This document shows, in pieces, positions 26,701-37,200 of a DNA stretch of 64,000 bases. Both the position numbers and the translations under genes were made by a program. Every line of letters starts with the position of its first letter. The stretch's first letter is position 1. The notes beneath the pieces are model-generated. The model worked only from the letters and a program-made list of their open reading frames with translations. It did no database searches and was not told the origin of the DNA. The stretch is taken from positions 1,054,001-1,118,000 of the forward strand of contig NZ_CP012670.1 of the NCBI RefSeq assembly GCF_004135735.1, read 5' to 3'. Source of the DNA: Sorangium cellulosum. Its GTDB lineage: Bacteria; Myxococcota_A; Polyangia; Polyangiales; Polyangiaceae.

Positions 26701-29700
26701 GCGGCGGCGGTGAGGGCGCCTGCGCCGGTGGGGAGCGCGGCGGGGGGCGCAGTGAGCACGTCGGCGGGCGCAGTGAGCACGTCGGCGGGCGCAGTGCGCG
26801 TGTCGGGGGCGGCAGTGCGCGCGTCGGGGGCGGCAGTGAGCGCGTCGGGGGGCGCAGTGCGCGCGTCGGCGGGCGCAGTGAGCGCGTCGGGGCCGGCAGT
26901 GAGCGCGTCGGCCGCGATGGTGAGCGCGCCCGCGTCGGCGGCAGTGAGCGCGTCGGGGGCGGCAGTGAGCGCGTCGGGGGCGGCAGTGAGCGCGTCGGGG
27001 GCGGCAGTGAGCGCGTCGGGGCTGGCGGTGAGCACGCCCGCGCCGGCGGTGAGCGCGTCGTGGCTGGCTGCATACCAGGAGGCGCAGCGCGCCACGGCAG
27101 AAGCCCACAGCACGTACCAGCGCGCGATGGCCGAGAGCCACATCGCCTTCCTGCAGATGGCCGAGGCGTCCTTTGCCGGGCTCGCCGCGCTCGCGACGGG
27201 CGCTCCGCATGCGGGTGCCGTCGCCGCGGCCACGGAGCCGGCTCCGGTGAGGTTCCTGGAGCCCAGGGGCGCGCCGACGACGCCCGCCGCCGGAAGCTGG
27301 GGTCAAAAGCACCAGGACGGCCTGAACGGCGTGAACGGCGCCGGCAGGGCGCACCAGGCGGCGGTCCCGATGGCCGCGCCGGCGCCAACCCCGGTCGCGA
27401 TGGCCGCGCCGGCGCCAACCCCGGTCGCGGCGCCGGCGCCAACCCCGGTTGCGGCGTCCGCGCCAACCCCGGTCGCTGCGCCCGTGCCAACTTCGGTCGC
27501 GGCGTCCGCGCCAACCCCGGTCGCGGCGTCCGCGCCAACCCCGGTCGCGGCGTCCGCGCCAACCCCGGTCGCGGCGTCCGCGCCAACCCCGGTCGCTGCG
27601 CCCGTGCCAACCCCGGTCGCTGCGCCCGTGCCAACCCCGGTCGCTGCGCTCGTGCCAACCCCGGTCGCCACCCCGGCGGCGGTCGCTGCTGCGCCGGGCG
27701 TCGATATCGAGCGGATGGTCCTCGCGGTGGTCGCGGACAAGACGGGATATCCCGTCTCGATGCTCGGGCTCCAGATGGAGCTGGAGAGCGACCTCGGGAT
27801 CGACAGCATCAAGCGCGTCGAGATCCTGTCCTCGGTCCGGGACCGTACGCCCGGGCTGTCCGAGGTCGACTCCTCGGCGCTCGCGCAGCTGCGCACGCTC
27901 GGCCAGGTCGTCGACCACCTGCGCGCCTCGCTGCCCGCGGCCGCCCCGGCGGCGCCCGCGGCCGCCCCGGCGGCTAGCGCGACGAGGGCTGCCGCCGCGC
28001 CCGCCGCGGAGGCGGCCGGCGCGCCCGCCACGGCGGCGCCCGCGGCGTCCGACGTGGAGCGGATCGTGATGGCGGTGGTGGCCGAGACGACGGGCTACCC
28101 CGCCGAGATGCTCGGGCTGCAGATGGAGCTGGAGAGCGATCTCGGGATCGACAGCATCAAGCGGGTCGAGATCCTGTCGGCGGTGCGGGACCGCACGCCG
28201 GGGCTGTCCGAGGTCGATTCCTCAGCGCTCGCGCAGCTGCGCACGCTCGGCCAGGTCGTCGACCACCTGCGCGCCTCGCTGCCCACAGCCGCCCCGGCGG
28301 CGCCCGCCGCCACCCCGGCGGCGGGCGCGACGAGGGCTGCCGCCGCGCCCGCCGCGGAGGCGGCCGGCGCGGCCGCCGCGGCGGCGCCCGCGGCCTCCGA
28401 CGTGGAGCGGATCGTGATGGCGGTGGTGGCCGAGACGACGGGCTACCCCGCCGAGATGCTCGGGCTGCAGATGGAGCTGGAGAGCGATCTCGGGATCGAC
28501 AGCATCAAGCGGGTCGAGATCCTGTCGGCGGTGCGGGACCGCACGCCGGGGCTGTCCGAGGTCGATTCCTCGGCGCTCGCGCAGCTGCGCACGCTCGGCC
28601 AGGTCGTCGACCACCTGCGCGCCTCGCTGCCCGCGCCAGCGGCCGCGCCGGCCGCGGGCGACGCGGCGTCGCTGGCCGGGACCGCGGAGGTCGAGCGGAT
28701 CGTGATGGCGGTGGTGGCCGAGACGACCGGCTATCCCGCCGAGATGCTCGGGCTGCAGATGGAGCTGGAGAGCGATCTCGGGATCGACAGCATCAAGCGG
28801 GTCGAGATCCTGTCGGCGGTGCGGGACCGCACGCCGGGGCTGTCCGAGATCGATTCCTCGGCGCTCGCGCAGCTCCGCACGCTCGGCCAGGTCGTCGCGC
28901 ACCTCCGCGCGAACCTCGGGCCCGCGCCCGCCGCCGACGACGCGGGGCCCGCCGACGCGCCGGCGCCCGCGCCCCTCGGGCGCTTTCCGCTCGTCGAGGT
29001 CCCGGCGCCCGCCGCCGGCCTCGCCATGCCCGGCGTCTTCGAGGCCGGGACCGTGGTGGTGACCGGCCACGACACCCTCGGCCCCGCGCTCGTCGCGGCC
29101 CTCGGGGCGCGCGGGATCGCCGCCGAGCATGCCCCCGCCGTGCCCCGCGGCGCCCGCGGCGCCGTGTTCCTCGGCGGCCTGCGCGACTTCGCCACGGTCG
29201 ACGAGGCGCTCGCCGTCCACCGCGAGGCGTTCCTCGCGGCCCAGGCCATCGCGGCGAGCCCGGCCCTGTTCGTCACGGTCCAGGACACGGGCGGCGACTT
29301 CGGCCTCGCCGGCTCGGACCGCGCCTGGGCCTCCGGGCTGCCCGGCCTCGTGAAGACCGCGGCGCTGGAGTGGCCCGCCGCGTCCTGCCGCGCGATCGAT
29401 CTGGAGCGAAGCGGCCGATCGGCCGGCGACCTCGCCGACGCCATCGCCGCGGAGCTCCTGTCCGGCGGCGTCGAGCTCGAGGTCGGCCTGCGCGCGGACG
29501 GCCGGCGCACCACGCTGCGCAGCGTCCGGCAGGGCGCGCAACCCGGGCCGCTCCCCCTCGGGCCGAGCGACGTGATCGTGGCGAGCGGCGGCGCCCGCGG
29601 CGTGACCGCGGCGACGCTGATCGCGCTCGCCAGGGAGAGCCGCGGGAGGTTCGCGCTGCTCGGTCGCACCGCGCTCGAGGACGACCCGGCCCCGTGCCGC

Positions 29701-31272
29701 GGCGTGGGCGGCGAGGCCGCGCTCAAGGCGGCGCTGGCGCAGGCCGCGGCCGCCTCGGGCCAGAAGGCGACCCCCGCGGAGATCGGCCGTCAGGTCGCCC
29801 GGATCCTGGCGAACCGCGAGGTCCGCGCGACGCTCGACGCCCTCCGCGCGGCCGGCGGCGAGGCCGTGTACGTCTCGGCCGACGTGAACGACGCGCGGGC
29901 GGTGGCCGCGGCGCTCGGCGACGTGCGGCGGGCGTTCGGCCCCATCACCGCGATCGTCCACGGCGCGGGCGTGCTCGCCGACAAGCTCATCGCCGAGAAG
30001 ACGGTCGAGCAGCTCGACCGCGTGTTCAACACGAAGGTGGGCGGCCTCCGGGCCCTGCTCGACGCGACCGCGGGCGATCCGCTCAAGGCGATCGTCCTGT
30101 TCAGCTCGATCGCCGCGCGCAGCGGCAACAGGGGGCAGTGCGACTACGCGATGGCGAACGAGGTCCTCAACAAGGTCGCCGCCGCCGAGGCCGCGCGCCG
30201 CCCCGGCTGCCGGGTGAAATCGCTCGGCTGGGGCCCCTGGCAGGGGGGCATGGTGAACGCGGCGCTCGAGGCGCACTTCACGCAGCTCGGCGTGCCCCTC
30301 ATCCCGCTCGAGGCGGGCGCGAGGATGCTGATCGACGAGCTGCGCGACGGCCCGGGCGATCGCGGGGAGGGCGCGGGCGCGAGCTCCGCGGGCGCGCCCT
30401 CCGCGGTCGAGGTCGTGCTCGGCGCCGACCCGGCGACCCTCGCCGCCCCCGATCGCGACCGGCGGATCGCGCTGGCGGTCCGCGCCGACCGCGCGGCGCA
30501 CCCCTACCTCGGCGACCACGCCATCCACGGCGTCCCCGTGGTGCCGGTGGTGATCGCGCTGGAGTGGTTCGCCCGCGCCGCGCGCGCGTGCCGGCCGGAT
30601 CTCGTCGTGACCGCGCTCCGCGACGTCCGGGTCCTGCGCGGGATCAAGCTCGCGGCGTACGCGTCGGGCGGCGAGGTGTTCCGCGTCGACTGCCGCGAGG
30701 TGGAGAGCGGCCACGGCGCGGTGCTCGCGGCCGAGCTGCGCGGGCCGCAGGGCGCGCTGCACTACGCGGCCACCATCGAGATGCAGCCCCCCGACGGGCG
30801 CGCGGCCCCGAGGGGCCCGACGCCGCCGTCGCTCGGCCCGTGGACCGAGGGCGGCGCGCTGTACGACGGCCACGTCCTCTTCCACGGCCCCGGCTTCCAG
30901 GTGATCCGGGGGCTCGACGGCGTGAGCCGCGAGGGGATCGCCGGCACGGTCGTGGGCCTGCGCGAGGCCGGCTGGGTGAGCCAGCCGTGGAAGACCGACC
31001 CGGCGGCGCTCGACGGCGCGCTGCAGCTCGCGACGCTGTGGACGCGGCACGTGCTCGGGGGCGCGGCGCTCCCGATGTCCGTGGGCGCGCTGCACACGTT
31101 CGCCGAGGGCCCGGCCGACGGCCCGCTGCGCGCGGTGGTGCGCGGGCAGATCGTGGCCCGGGACCGCACCCGGGCGGACATCGCGCTCGTCGACCCCGAG
31201 GGCGCGCTCGTCGCCGAGCTGCGCGACGTGCAGTTCGTCCTCCGCCCGGACGCCGCGCGCGGTCAGGCGTGA
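23758..31272 (+). CDS. pfa2: PUFA synthase subunit Pfa2: KS-MAT-4xACP-KR-DH
   Basis: This 2504-residue megasynthase has domains in order. KS spans ~8-455 (active Cys210 in DAACASS; EAHGTGT and GHTKAAAG histidines). Malonyl acyltransferase spans ~575-885 (FLFPGQGSQYPG; Ser674 in GHSFGE; His in AAFHSPLV). A ~370-residue Ala/Val/Ser/Pro repeat linker contains a helical motif at 1114-1134. Four tandem ACPs follow, with the pantetheine Ser in LGIDSIKRVEIL at residues 1350, 1466, 1582 and 1678. Ketoreductase spans ~1790-2200 (VASGGARGVTAAT; Ser/Tyr in FSSIAARSGNRGQCDYAMAN). A PKS-type dehydratase spans ~2248-2495 (HAIHGVPVVP, FHGPGFQVI). It builds polyunsaturated acyl chains from malonyl-CoA. The start is the ATG at 23758. 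The last four bases overlap the pfa3 start. A separate phosphopantetheinyl transferase must be encoded elsewhere. Confidence 0.95.
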   Translation: MHASSTRIPSIAVVGVSAIFPGSLDAHGFWRDILAGTDLITEVPETHWLVEDYYDPDPSAPDRTYAKRGAFLRDVPFDPLEWGVPPSIVPATDTTQLLALIVAKRVLEDAAGGQFESMSRERMSVILGVTSAQELLASMVSRIQRPVWAKALRELGYPEDEVARACEKIASSYVPWQESSFPGLLGNVVAGRIANRLDLGGTNCVTDAACASSLSAMSMAVNELALGQSDLVIAGGCDTMNDAFMYMCFSKTPALSRSGDCRPFSDKADGTLLGEGIGMVALKRLDDAERDGDRIYAVIKGIGSSSDGRSKSVYAPVPEGQARALRRAYAVAGYGPETVELMEAHGTGTKAGDAAEFEGLRAMFDASGRADRQWCALGSVKSQIGHTKAAAGAAGLFKAVMALHHKVLPPTIKVDRPNPKLEIEKTPFYLNTEARPWVRAGDHPRRASVSSFGFGGSNFHVALEEYTGAAPRALRVRSFPAELVLLSADTPAALADRARALAKDAAAPESLRFFARESVLAFDGARPLRLGLVATDEADLRRKLEQVAAHLGERPEQALDAPLVRCAGGEAPGQVAFLFPGQGSQYPGMGADVVMAFDPAREAWDGAAGVAIADVPLHEVVFPRPVFSDEDRRAQEERLRETRWAQPAIGATSLAHLALLSALGVRADALAGHSFGEITALHAAGALSAADLLRVARRRGELMGAASASSARGAMIAVPRSIDEVRALGLGEVVVANHNGPKQVVLSGAVEAIEAAEARLRGLGIQARRLDVSAAFHSPLVSEASAPFREFLGGIAVGAPSAPVYSNAEIEPYPGGGDAARDRLARQLAQPVRFVEEIERMYAAGVRTFVEVGPGSVLTNLVGDILSGRPHRAVALDRRGKHGVVSLFDAVARLAVAGVPLDARVLWDGFAAPGDPRAASKPKLVLSINGSNYGKPYPPPGGAKALPRPNPPRPAPEAAGAAAAKAPAAAGRAPAPVVSAAAAAVRAPAPVGSAAGGAVSTSAGAVSTSAGAVRVSGAAVRASGAAVSASGGAVRASAGAVSASGPAVSASAAMVSAPASAAVSASGAAVSASGAAVSASGAAVSASGLAVSTPAPAVSASWLAAYQEAQRATAEAHSTYQRAMAESHIAFLQMAEASFAGLAALATGAPHAGAVAAATEPAPVRFLEPRGAPTTPAAGSWGQKHQDGLNGVNGAGRAHQAAVPMAAPAPTPVAMAAPAPTPVAAPAPTPVAASAPTPVAAPVPTSVAASAPTPVAASAPTPVAASAPTPVAASAPTPVAAPVPTPVAAPVPTPVAALVPTPVATPAAVAAAPGVDIERMVLAVVADKTGYPVSMLGLQMELESDLGIDSIKRVEILSSVRDRTPGLSEVDSSALAQLRTLGQVVDHLRASLPAAAPAAPAAAPAASATRAAAAPAAEAAGAPATAAPAASDVERIVMAVVAETTGYPAEMLGLQMELESDLGIDSIKRVEILSAVRDRTPGLSEVDSSALAQLRTLGQVVDHLRASLPTAAPAAPAATPAAGATRAAAAPAAEAAGAAAAAAPAASDVERIVMAVVAETTGYPAEMLGLQMELESDLGIDSIKRVEILSAVRDRTPGLSEVDSSALAQLRTLGQVVDHLRASLPAPAAAPAAGDAASLAGTAEVERIVMAVVAETTGYPAEMLGLQMELESDLGIDSIKRVEILSAVRDRTPGLSEIDSSALAQLRTLGQVVAHLRANLGPAPAADDAGPADAPAPAPLGRFPLVEVPAPAAGLAMPGVFEAGTVVVTGHDTLGPALVAALGARGIAAEHAPAVPRGARGAVFLGGLRDFATVDEALAVHREAFLAAQAIAASPALFVTVQDTGGDFGLAGSDRAWASGLPGLVKTAALEWPAASCRAIDLERSGRSAGDLADAIAAELLSGGVELEVGLRADGRRTTLRSVRQGAQPGPLPLGPSDVIVASGGARGVTAATLIALARESRGRFALLGRTALEDDPAPCRGVGGEAALKAALAQAAAASGQKATPAEIGRQVARILANREVRATLDALRAAGGEAVYVSADVNDARAVAAALGDVRRAFGPITAIVHGAGVLADKLIAEKTVEQLDRVFNTKVGGLRALLDATAGDPLKAIVLFSSIAARSGNRGQCDYAMANEVLNKVAAAEAARRPGCRVKSLGWGPWQGGMVNAALEAHFTQLGVPLIPLEAGARMLIDELRDGPGDRGEGAGASSAGAPSAVEVVLGADPATLAAPDRDRRIALAVRADRAAHPYLGDHAIHGVPVVPVVIALEWFARAARACRPDLVVTALRDVRVLRGIKLAAYASGGEVFRVDCREVESGHGAVLAAELRGPQGALHYAATIEMQPPDGRAAPRGPTPPSLGPWTEGGALYDGHVLFHGPGFQVIRGLDGVSREGIAGTVVGLREAGWVSQPWKTDPAALDGALQLATLWTRHVLGGAALPMSVGALHTFAEGPADGPLRAVVRGQIVARDRTRADIALVDPEGALVAELRDVQFVLRPDAARGQA
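26745..27062 (+). repeat. In-frame ~21-bp repeats encoding AVSASG-type linker of Pfa2
   Basis: Degenerate 7-codon units (GCAGTGAGCGCGTCGGGGGC-like) are repeated about 14 times between the MAT domain and the helical motif. They expand a flexible Ala/Val/Ser/Gly linker. Unit identity at the DNA level suggests recent slippage expansion. Confidence 0.8.
27371..27676 (+). repeat. In-frame ~24-bp repeats encoding APTPVAAS linker of Pfa2
   Basis: About 13 units of 8 (sometimes 6 or 10) codons, reading APTPVA(A)(S/P), lie directly before the first ACP. They are nearly identical in DNA (GCGCCAACCCCGGTCGCGGC), giving a Pro/Ala-rich extended tether for the ACP array. Confidence 0.85.
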
Positions 31273-34200
31273 CCGAGGCGACCTTGTTCGAGCCCATCGC
31301 CATCGTCGGCCGCGGGTGCGTCCTGCCGGGCGCGCTCGACCCCGCGGCCCTGTGGGACAACGTGATCGCCGGCCGGGACCTCCTGGCCGCCGCCCCCGCC
31401 GGCCGCTGGCGCCTCTCGCGCGAGCGCGCGCTCGTCGGCGACGGGCGCGAGGGCCGCGACGGGCGCGAGGGCCGCGACGTGAGGGACCGCGCGTGGAGCG
31501 ACCGCGGCGGCTACGTCACCGGGTTCGACGAGCACTTCCGCCGCGTGCTCGCCCGGGACCCGTTCTCGCGGGGCGGCCGCCCGTGGGGCGACGTGCTCGC
31601 GCTCGACCCCCTCTTCCAGTGGGTGCTCCACGCGGGCCGCGAGGCGCTGCGCGAGGCCGGCCACGAGGGCCGGTCCGACCGCGCGGGCGCGGTGCTCGGG
31701 AACCTGTCGTTCCCCTCGTCGGCGATGTCGGCGTGGGCCGAGTCGACGTGGCTCGGCGCGCTCGCCGGCGTCCCGCGGCCCGATCCGCGCAACCGGTTCA
31801 TGTCGGGCCTGCCGGCCCACCTGCTCGCCGACGCGCTCGGCCTCGGGGCCGGCGCGTTCGCGCTCGACGCCGCGTGCGCGTCGTCGCTCTACGCGATCGC
31901 GCTCGCCTGCGAGCGGCTGCACGACCGCGAGGTCGACCGGATGCTCGCCGGCGCCGTGTGCCGGTCGGACGATCTCTTCATCCACATCGGGTTCTGCGCG
32001 CTGTCGGCCCTGAGCCGCACCGGGCAGAGCCGCCCGTTCTCGGCGGCGGCGGACGGCCTGGTCCCGGCGGAGGGCGCGGCGTTCGTGGTGCTCGAGCGGC
32101 TGTCCGACGCCGAGGCCGCGGGGAGGCGCATCCTCGGCGTGATCCGCGGCGTCGGGCTGTCGAACGACGGCCGGGGCCGCGGCCTGCTTGCGCCGGCGGT
32201 CGAGGGCCAGCTCCGGGCGATGCGCGCCGCGTACGCGATGGCCGGCGTCGATCCGGGCGAGGTCTCGCTGCTGGAGTGCCACGCGACGGGGACCCCGCTC
32301 GGCGACGCGACCGAGATCGCGACGCTCACGGAGGTGTTCGGCCGCCGGGAGGTGCCGCTCGGCTCGCTCAAGTCGAACCTGGGTCACCTCGTCACGGCGG
32401 CGGGCGCGGCCGGGCTGCTCAAGCTGCTCGCCGCGATGGACGCCGGGGTCCGCCCGCCCACGCTGCACGCCGATCCGCTGAGCGACGCGGTGGCCGCGAG
32501 CCCGTTCCGGGTGCTGCGGCGGGCCGAGCCGTGGGAGGGCCGACGCCTCGCGGGCCTGTCCGCGTTCGGGTTCGGCGGGAACAACGCGCACCTCCTCGTG
32601 GAGGCGTACGAGCCCGCCTCGCCCAGGGGCCGCGCGACCCGCGTGGCCGCGCGGGGCGCGGCGCCCGTCACCGCCGCCGCCTCGCCGCCGGCCCCGGCCG
32701 GGCACCTCGCCGTGGTGGCGATGGGACTATGCATCGGGGAGCTCAGCGGCGTCCGCGCGTTCGCGGAGCCGCTCCTCTCGGGCGGCGGCGCGGCCCCCCG
32801 CCGCGCCGACGTCTCGTTGCCCGCGGATCGGCTGCGCTTCCCGCCGCGCGATCTGCAGCAGGCGCTCGCCCAGCAGACGCTGCTGCTCGAGGCGGCGATC
32901 GAGGCCACCGAGGGCCTCGCGCTGCCGCGGGAGCGCACGGCCGTGCTCATCGGCATGGGCGCCGACACCGAGGTGTGCCGGTACATGGCGCGCTGGCGGC
33001 TCGCCGACACGGCGCCGGCGCGGCTCGGTCCGTCGGTCGACGTCGGCGCGCTGCGGGATGCGATCGCCCCGGTCCTCCAGGCGGCGGGCGTGGTCGGGAA
33101 CATGCCGAACATCCCGGCGAACCGGCTGAACAGCCAGCTCGACGTCGCGGGGCCGTCGTTCACGGTCGCGGCGGAGGAGCTCTCGGGCCCGTGGGCGCTG
33201 CGCCTCGCGTGCCGCGCCCTGCGCGCGGGTACCGCGGACGCGGCGATCGTCGGCGCCGTGGATCTCTCGTGCGAGCCCGCCCACGCGGCCGCGCTCGAGG
33301 CGCTCGGGGTCCACCTGCCTCCCGGCGACGCGGCGGTCGTGCTCGTGATCGAGCGCCTCGACGACGCGGTGCGGGAGCGGCACCCGGTCCTCGCCGTGCT
33401 CGTGGACGAGCCGGCCGAGCCGGGCCTCGTGCTGTCGTCCACGGACCTCGCGCCGAGGTTCGGCCATGCGCACGCGGCCTCCGGCCTCGTGCACGTCGCC
33501 GCCGCGGTGCTCGCCTGCCGCCACGGCCGGAAGCTCGACGGAAGCCCGTGGTCCGACGAGGTCCGCGTCGCCGAGGTCCGCTGCGCCGGCCTCGGCGGCG
33601 GCTCGCTGTCGGTCTGCATCGGGGCCGGCGGTCCGCCCGCCCCCCTCGCGCCGCCGCGCCCTTCGGGTGGCCCGAGGCTCACGCTCCCTGCCCACCCGCC
33701 GGCGATCGTCGTGCCCGGCGTGGACACCTGCTCATCTCCTGGAGACTCCATGGAACCTGCGCCGCCTCTGCCGTCCGCACTGGATGACCTGCCACCGCTG
33801 TACGCCGGGCCCACGGGCTTCGCGGCGGGCGATCTGCTCGCGTCGCTGCCGGTGGACGAGCCGCTGCGGGGGGCGCCGGTGGTGGGCGGGGATCCTGTGG
33901 GGGAGCTCGAGAAGGGGGCGTCGTGGGGGGAGACGGAGGGGGGCGCGGCGAGAGCGGCCGCGATCCCGGGCGAGGTGGCGGGCGGCGCGGCGGCGTTCAC
34001 GGCGCAGATCGCGCAGATCCATGGGGCGTGGGTCGAGCAACAGGCCCAGGTGCACCGCCGGTTCCTGGAGATGCGGCAGCGCGCGCTGGAGACGCTCGTG
34101 CGGGCGTCGTGGGGCCCACACCCGACCGCGGGCCCGGGCCCGCACCCGACCGTGGTTGAGCCTTGGCCGACCGGGGTTGAGGTGCGACCGACCGAGGTTG

Positions 34201-37200
34201 AGGCTCGCCCGACCCAGGTTGAGGTGCGGCCGACCGAGGTTGAGGCTCGCCCGACCCAGGTTGAGGTGCGGCCGACCCAGGTTGAGGTGCGGCCGACCGA
34301 GGTTGAGGTTCGGCCGACCGAGGTTGAGGCTCGCCCGACCCAGGTTGAGCCGCCGCGCCAAGTTGAGCCGCGCCCGACCCAGGTTGAGCCGCCGCGCCCC
34401 CTCGCCCCGCCGCGGCCCACCGCGGCCCCGGCCCTCCCCGCCGCGGGGGCCCCTGCGCCCCGCGGCCCGCGGTTCAGCCGGGAGCAGCTCGAGGTCCTCG
34501 CCTCCGGACGGATCTCCGACATCTTCGGCCCCCTCTTCGCCCGGCAGGACGGCTACCGCCGCCAGGTGCGCATGCCCATGCCGCCGCTGCTGCTCGCCGA
34601 CCGGGTGACCGGGATCGACGCCGAGCCCGGCTCGATGAAGCTCGGCACGCTGTGGACCGAGACCGACGTGCGGTGGGACTCCTGGTACCTGCACGACGGC
34701 GCGATGCCGGCCGGCATCATGATCGAGAGCGGGCAGGCCGACCTCCTGCTCATCAGCTGGCTCGGCGCCGACTTCGAGAACCAGGGCGAGCGCGTCTACC
34801 GGCTGCTCGGCTGCGAGCTCACCTTCCACGGCGGCCTGCCGCGCCCGGGCGACACGCTCGTCTACGACATCCACGTCGACGGCCACGCCAAGCACGGCGA
34901 CGTCCGCCTCTTCTTCTTCCACTACGACTGCCGCATCGGCGGCGCGCTGCGCCTCTCGACGCGCAAGGGCCAGGCCGGCTTCTTCACCGACGAGGAGCTC
35001 GCGGCCTCGGGCGGCGTCCTCTGGGACCCCGACGCCGCGCAGCCCGCCCCGGGCGCCCGCCTCGACCCGCCGCGGCTCCGCTGCCAGAAGTCCTCCTTCG
35101 AGCGCGCCGATCTCCTCGCGTTCGCGGCCGGCGACGGCGCCGCGGCGTTCGGCCCCGGCTTCGAGCGCCTCTCCACCCACGTCCGGACGCCGCGCATCAG
35201 CGCGCCGCCGATGCTGTTCTTCGATCGCGTCGACGTCTTCGACCCCGGAGGCGGCCCGTGGAAGCGCGGCTACCTCAAGGCCACGCTGCCGATCACGAAG
35301 GACGGCTGGTTCTTCGAGGGCCACTTCAAGGACGACCCCTGCATGCCGGGCACGCTCATGTTCGAGGGCTGCCTGCAGGCGCTCGCCTTCGCCATGGCGG
35401 CGATGGGCTTCACGCTGGACAGCGACGGCTTCCGCTTCGAGCCCGTGCCCGAGGAGCCCTACCTGCTCCGTTGCCGCGGCCAGGTGACCCCGGCGAGCCG
35501 GCTGCTCACGTACGAGGTGTTCGTCGAGGAGGTGCACGACGGCCCGCACCCCACCGTGTACGCCGATTTCCTCTGCACGGTCGACGGCCTCAAGGCGTTC
35601 CACGCGCGCCGCGTGGGCCTGCGCCTCAGCCCGGACTGGCCGCTCTCGAGCGCTCCCGAGCTGCTCTCTGGCCACGCCGAGCCGGGGCCGGTCGCCCGCG
35701 TCCCCTGGTCCGAGACGGGCTCGCCGCCGCCCGCCGGCGCCCCGGCGGAGGCCGGCGGCTTCCCGCTCGACTACAGGAGCCTGCTCTCGTGCGCGTGGGG
35801 CAGGCCGTCGGACGCGTTCGGGCCGCTCTACCGCAGGTTCGATGAGGGCCGGCACGTCGCGCGGCTCCCGGGGCCGCCGTACCACTTCATGAGCCGGGTC
35901 CTCTCGGTCTCGAGCCCCATGGCGGCGATGAAGCCCGGCGCGCGGGTCGAGGTCGAGGTCGACGTCCCCGAGGACGCCTGGTATTTCGACGAGAACGCGA
36001 GCCTCACGATGCCGTTCGCGGTGGTGCTCGAGGCGGCGCTCCAGACGTGCGGCTGGCTCGCGAGCTACATCGGCTGCGCGCTCTCGACCGACGCCGCGCT
36101 CTACTTCCGCAACCTCGACGGCAAGGGCACGCTGCACGCCGAGGTCCTGCCGACCGCGGGCGCGCTGCGGACGACGTCGCAGGTGACGAGCCTCTCGCGG
36201 TCGGGCGGCATGATCATCCTGTCGTTCCGGGTCGAGTGCAGCGTCTCGGGCGCCCGCGTGTACGACCTGGAGACGGTGTTCGGCTTCTTCCCGAAGGCCG
36301 CGCTCGCCACGCAGATCGGGCTCCCGCCGACGCCCGAGCAGGTCACCGCGCTCTCGGCGCCGTCGGAGTTCGCGGTCGACCTCCGGTCGCGCCCCGAGCG
36401 GTACTTCGGGGGCGAGCTCTCGCTCCCGCGGCCGTCGCTGCTGATGATCGACCGCATCGACGGCCTGTGGGAGGCCGGCGGCCAGAGGGGGCTCGGCAGG
36501 CTCCGCGCGCAGCGGGACGTCCACGCGTCGGAGTGGTTCTTCAAGGCCCACTTCCTCGGCGATCCGGTGCAGCCCGGCTCGCTCGGCATCGAGGCGATGC
36601 TGCAGACCATCCAGTTCTGGATGTTGCACCACGACCTCCACGCGGGCCTCCGCGCCCCGCGGTTCGAGCCGGTGATGACGGGGCGCGAGCACACCTGGCG
36701 CTACCGCGGCCAGGTGCTGCCGAGCAGCCGCCGGGTGACGGTCGAGACCGACATCCTCGAGGTCGGGCGCGACGACCGCGGGCCGTACGTCATCGCCGAG
36801 TCCTACCTGTGGGTCGACGGCCTGCGCATCTACGGCGCGACGCTCGGGGTGCGGATCATCGACGCGCCCCCCGCGCGCCCGCGCCGCGACGTCGACTTCG
36901 ACGTCTGCGGGAGCGCGCGCCGCCTCGCGTCGCTCCCGGGCGCCGTGAACCGCGCCGCGCGAAGGCCGGAGCCCTCGGCGCAGCAGGCCGCGGACGCGGC
37001 ACGAGCCGCGCTGCCGCCCTCGGCGCAGCAGGCCGCGGACGCGGACGCGGAGGAGGTGCTGGATCCGGGCGGGTGGGTCGCGGACCACTGCCCCACGTGG
37101 ACGCTCCCTGCGCTGCCCGGGATGAGCATGGTCGACCGGCTGGCCGGCGGCGCCTTGCGGGCGCGCCCGGGGCGCGTGGTCGTGGCCGTGGAGGACGTGG

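Noticed and set aside
23707..27918. Minus-strand open frame of about 1400 codons opposite pfa2
   Set aside because: Composition reflects GC-biased codon third positions of pfa2; no domains are visible.
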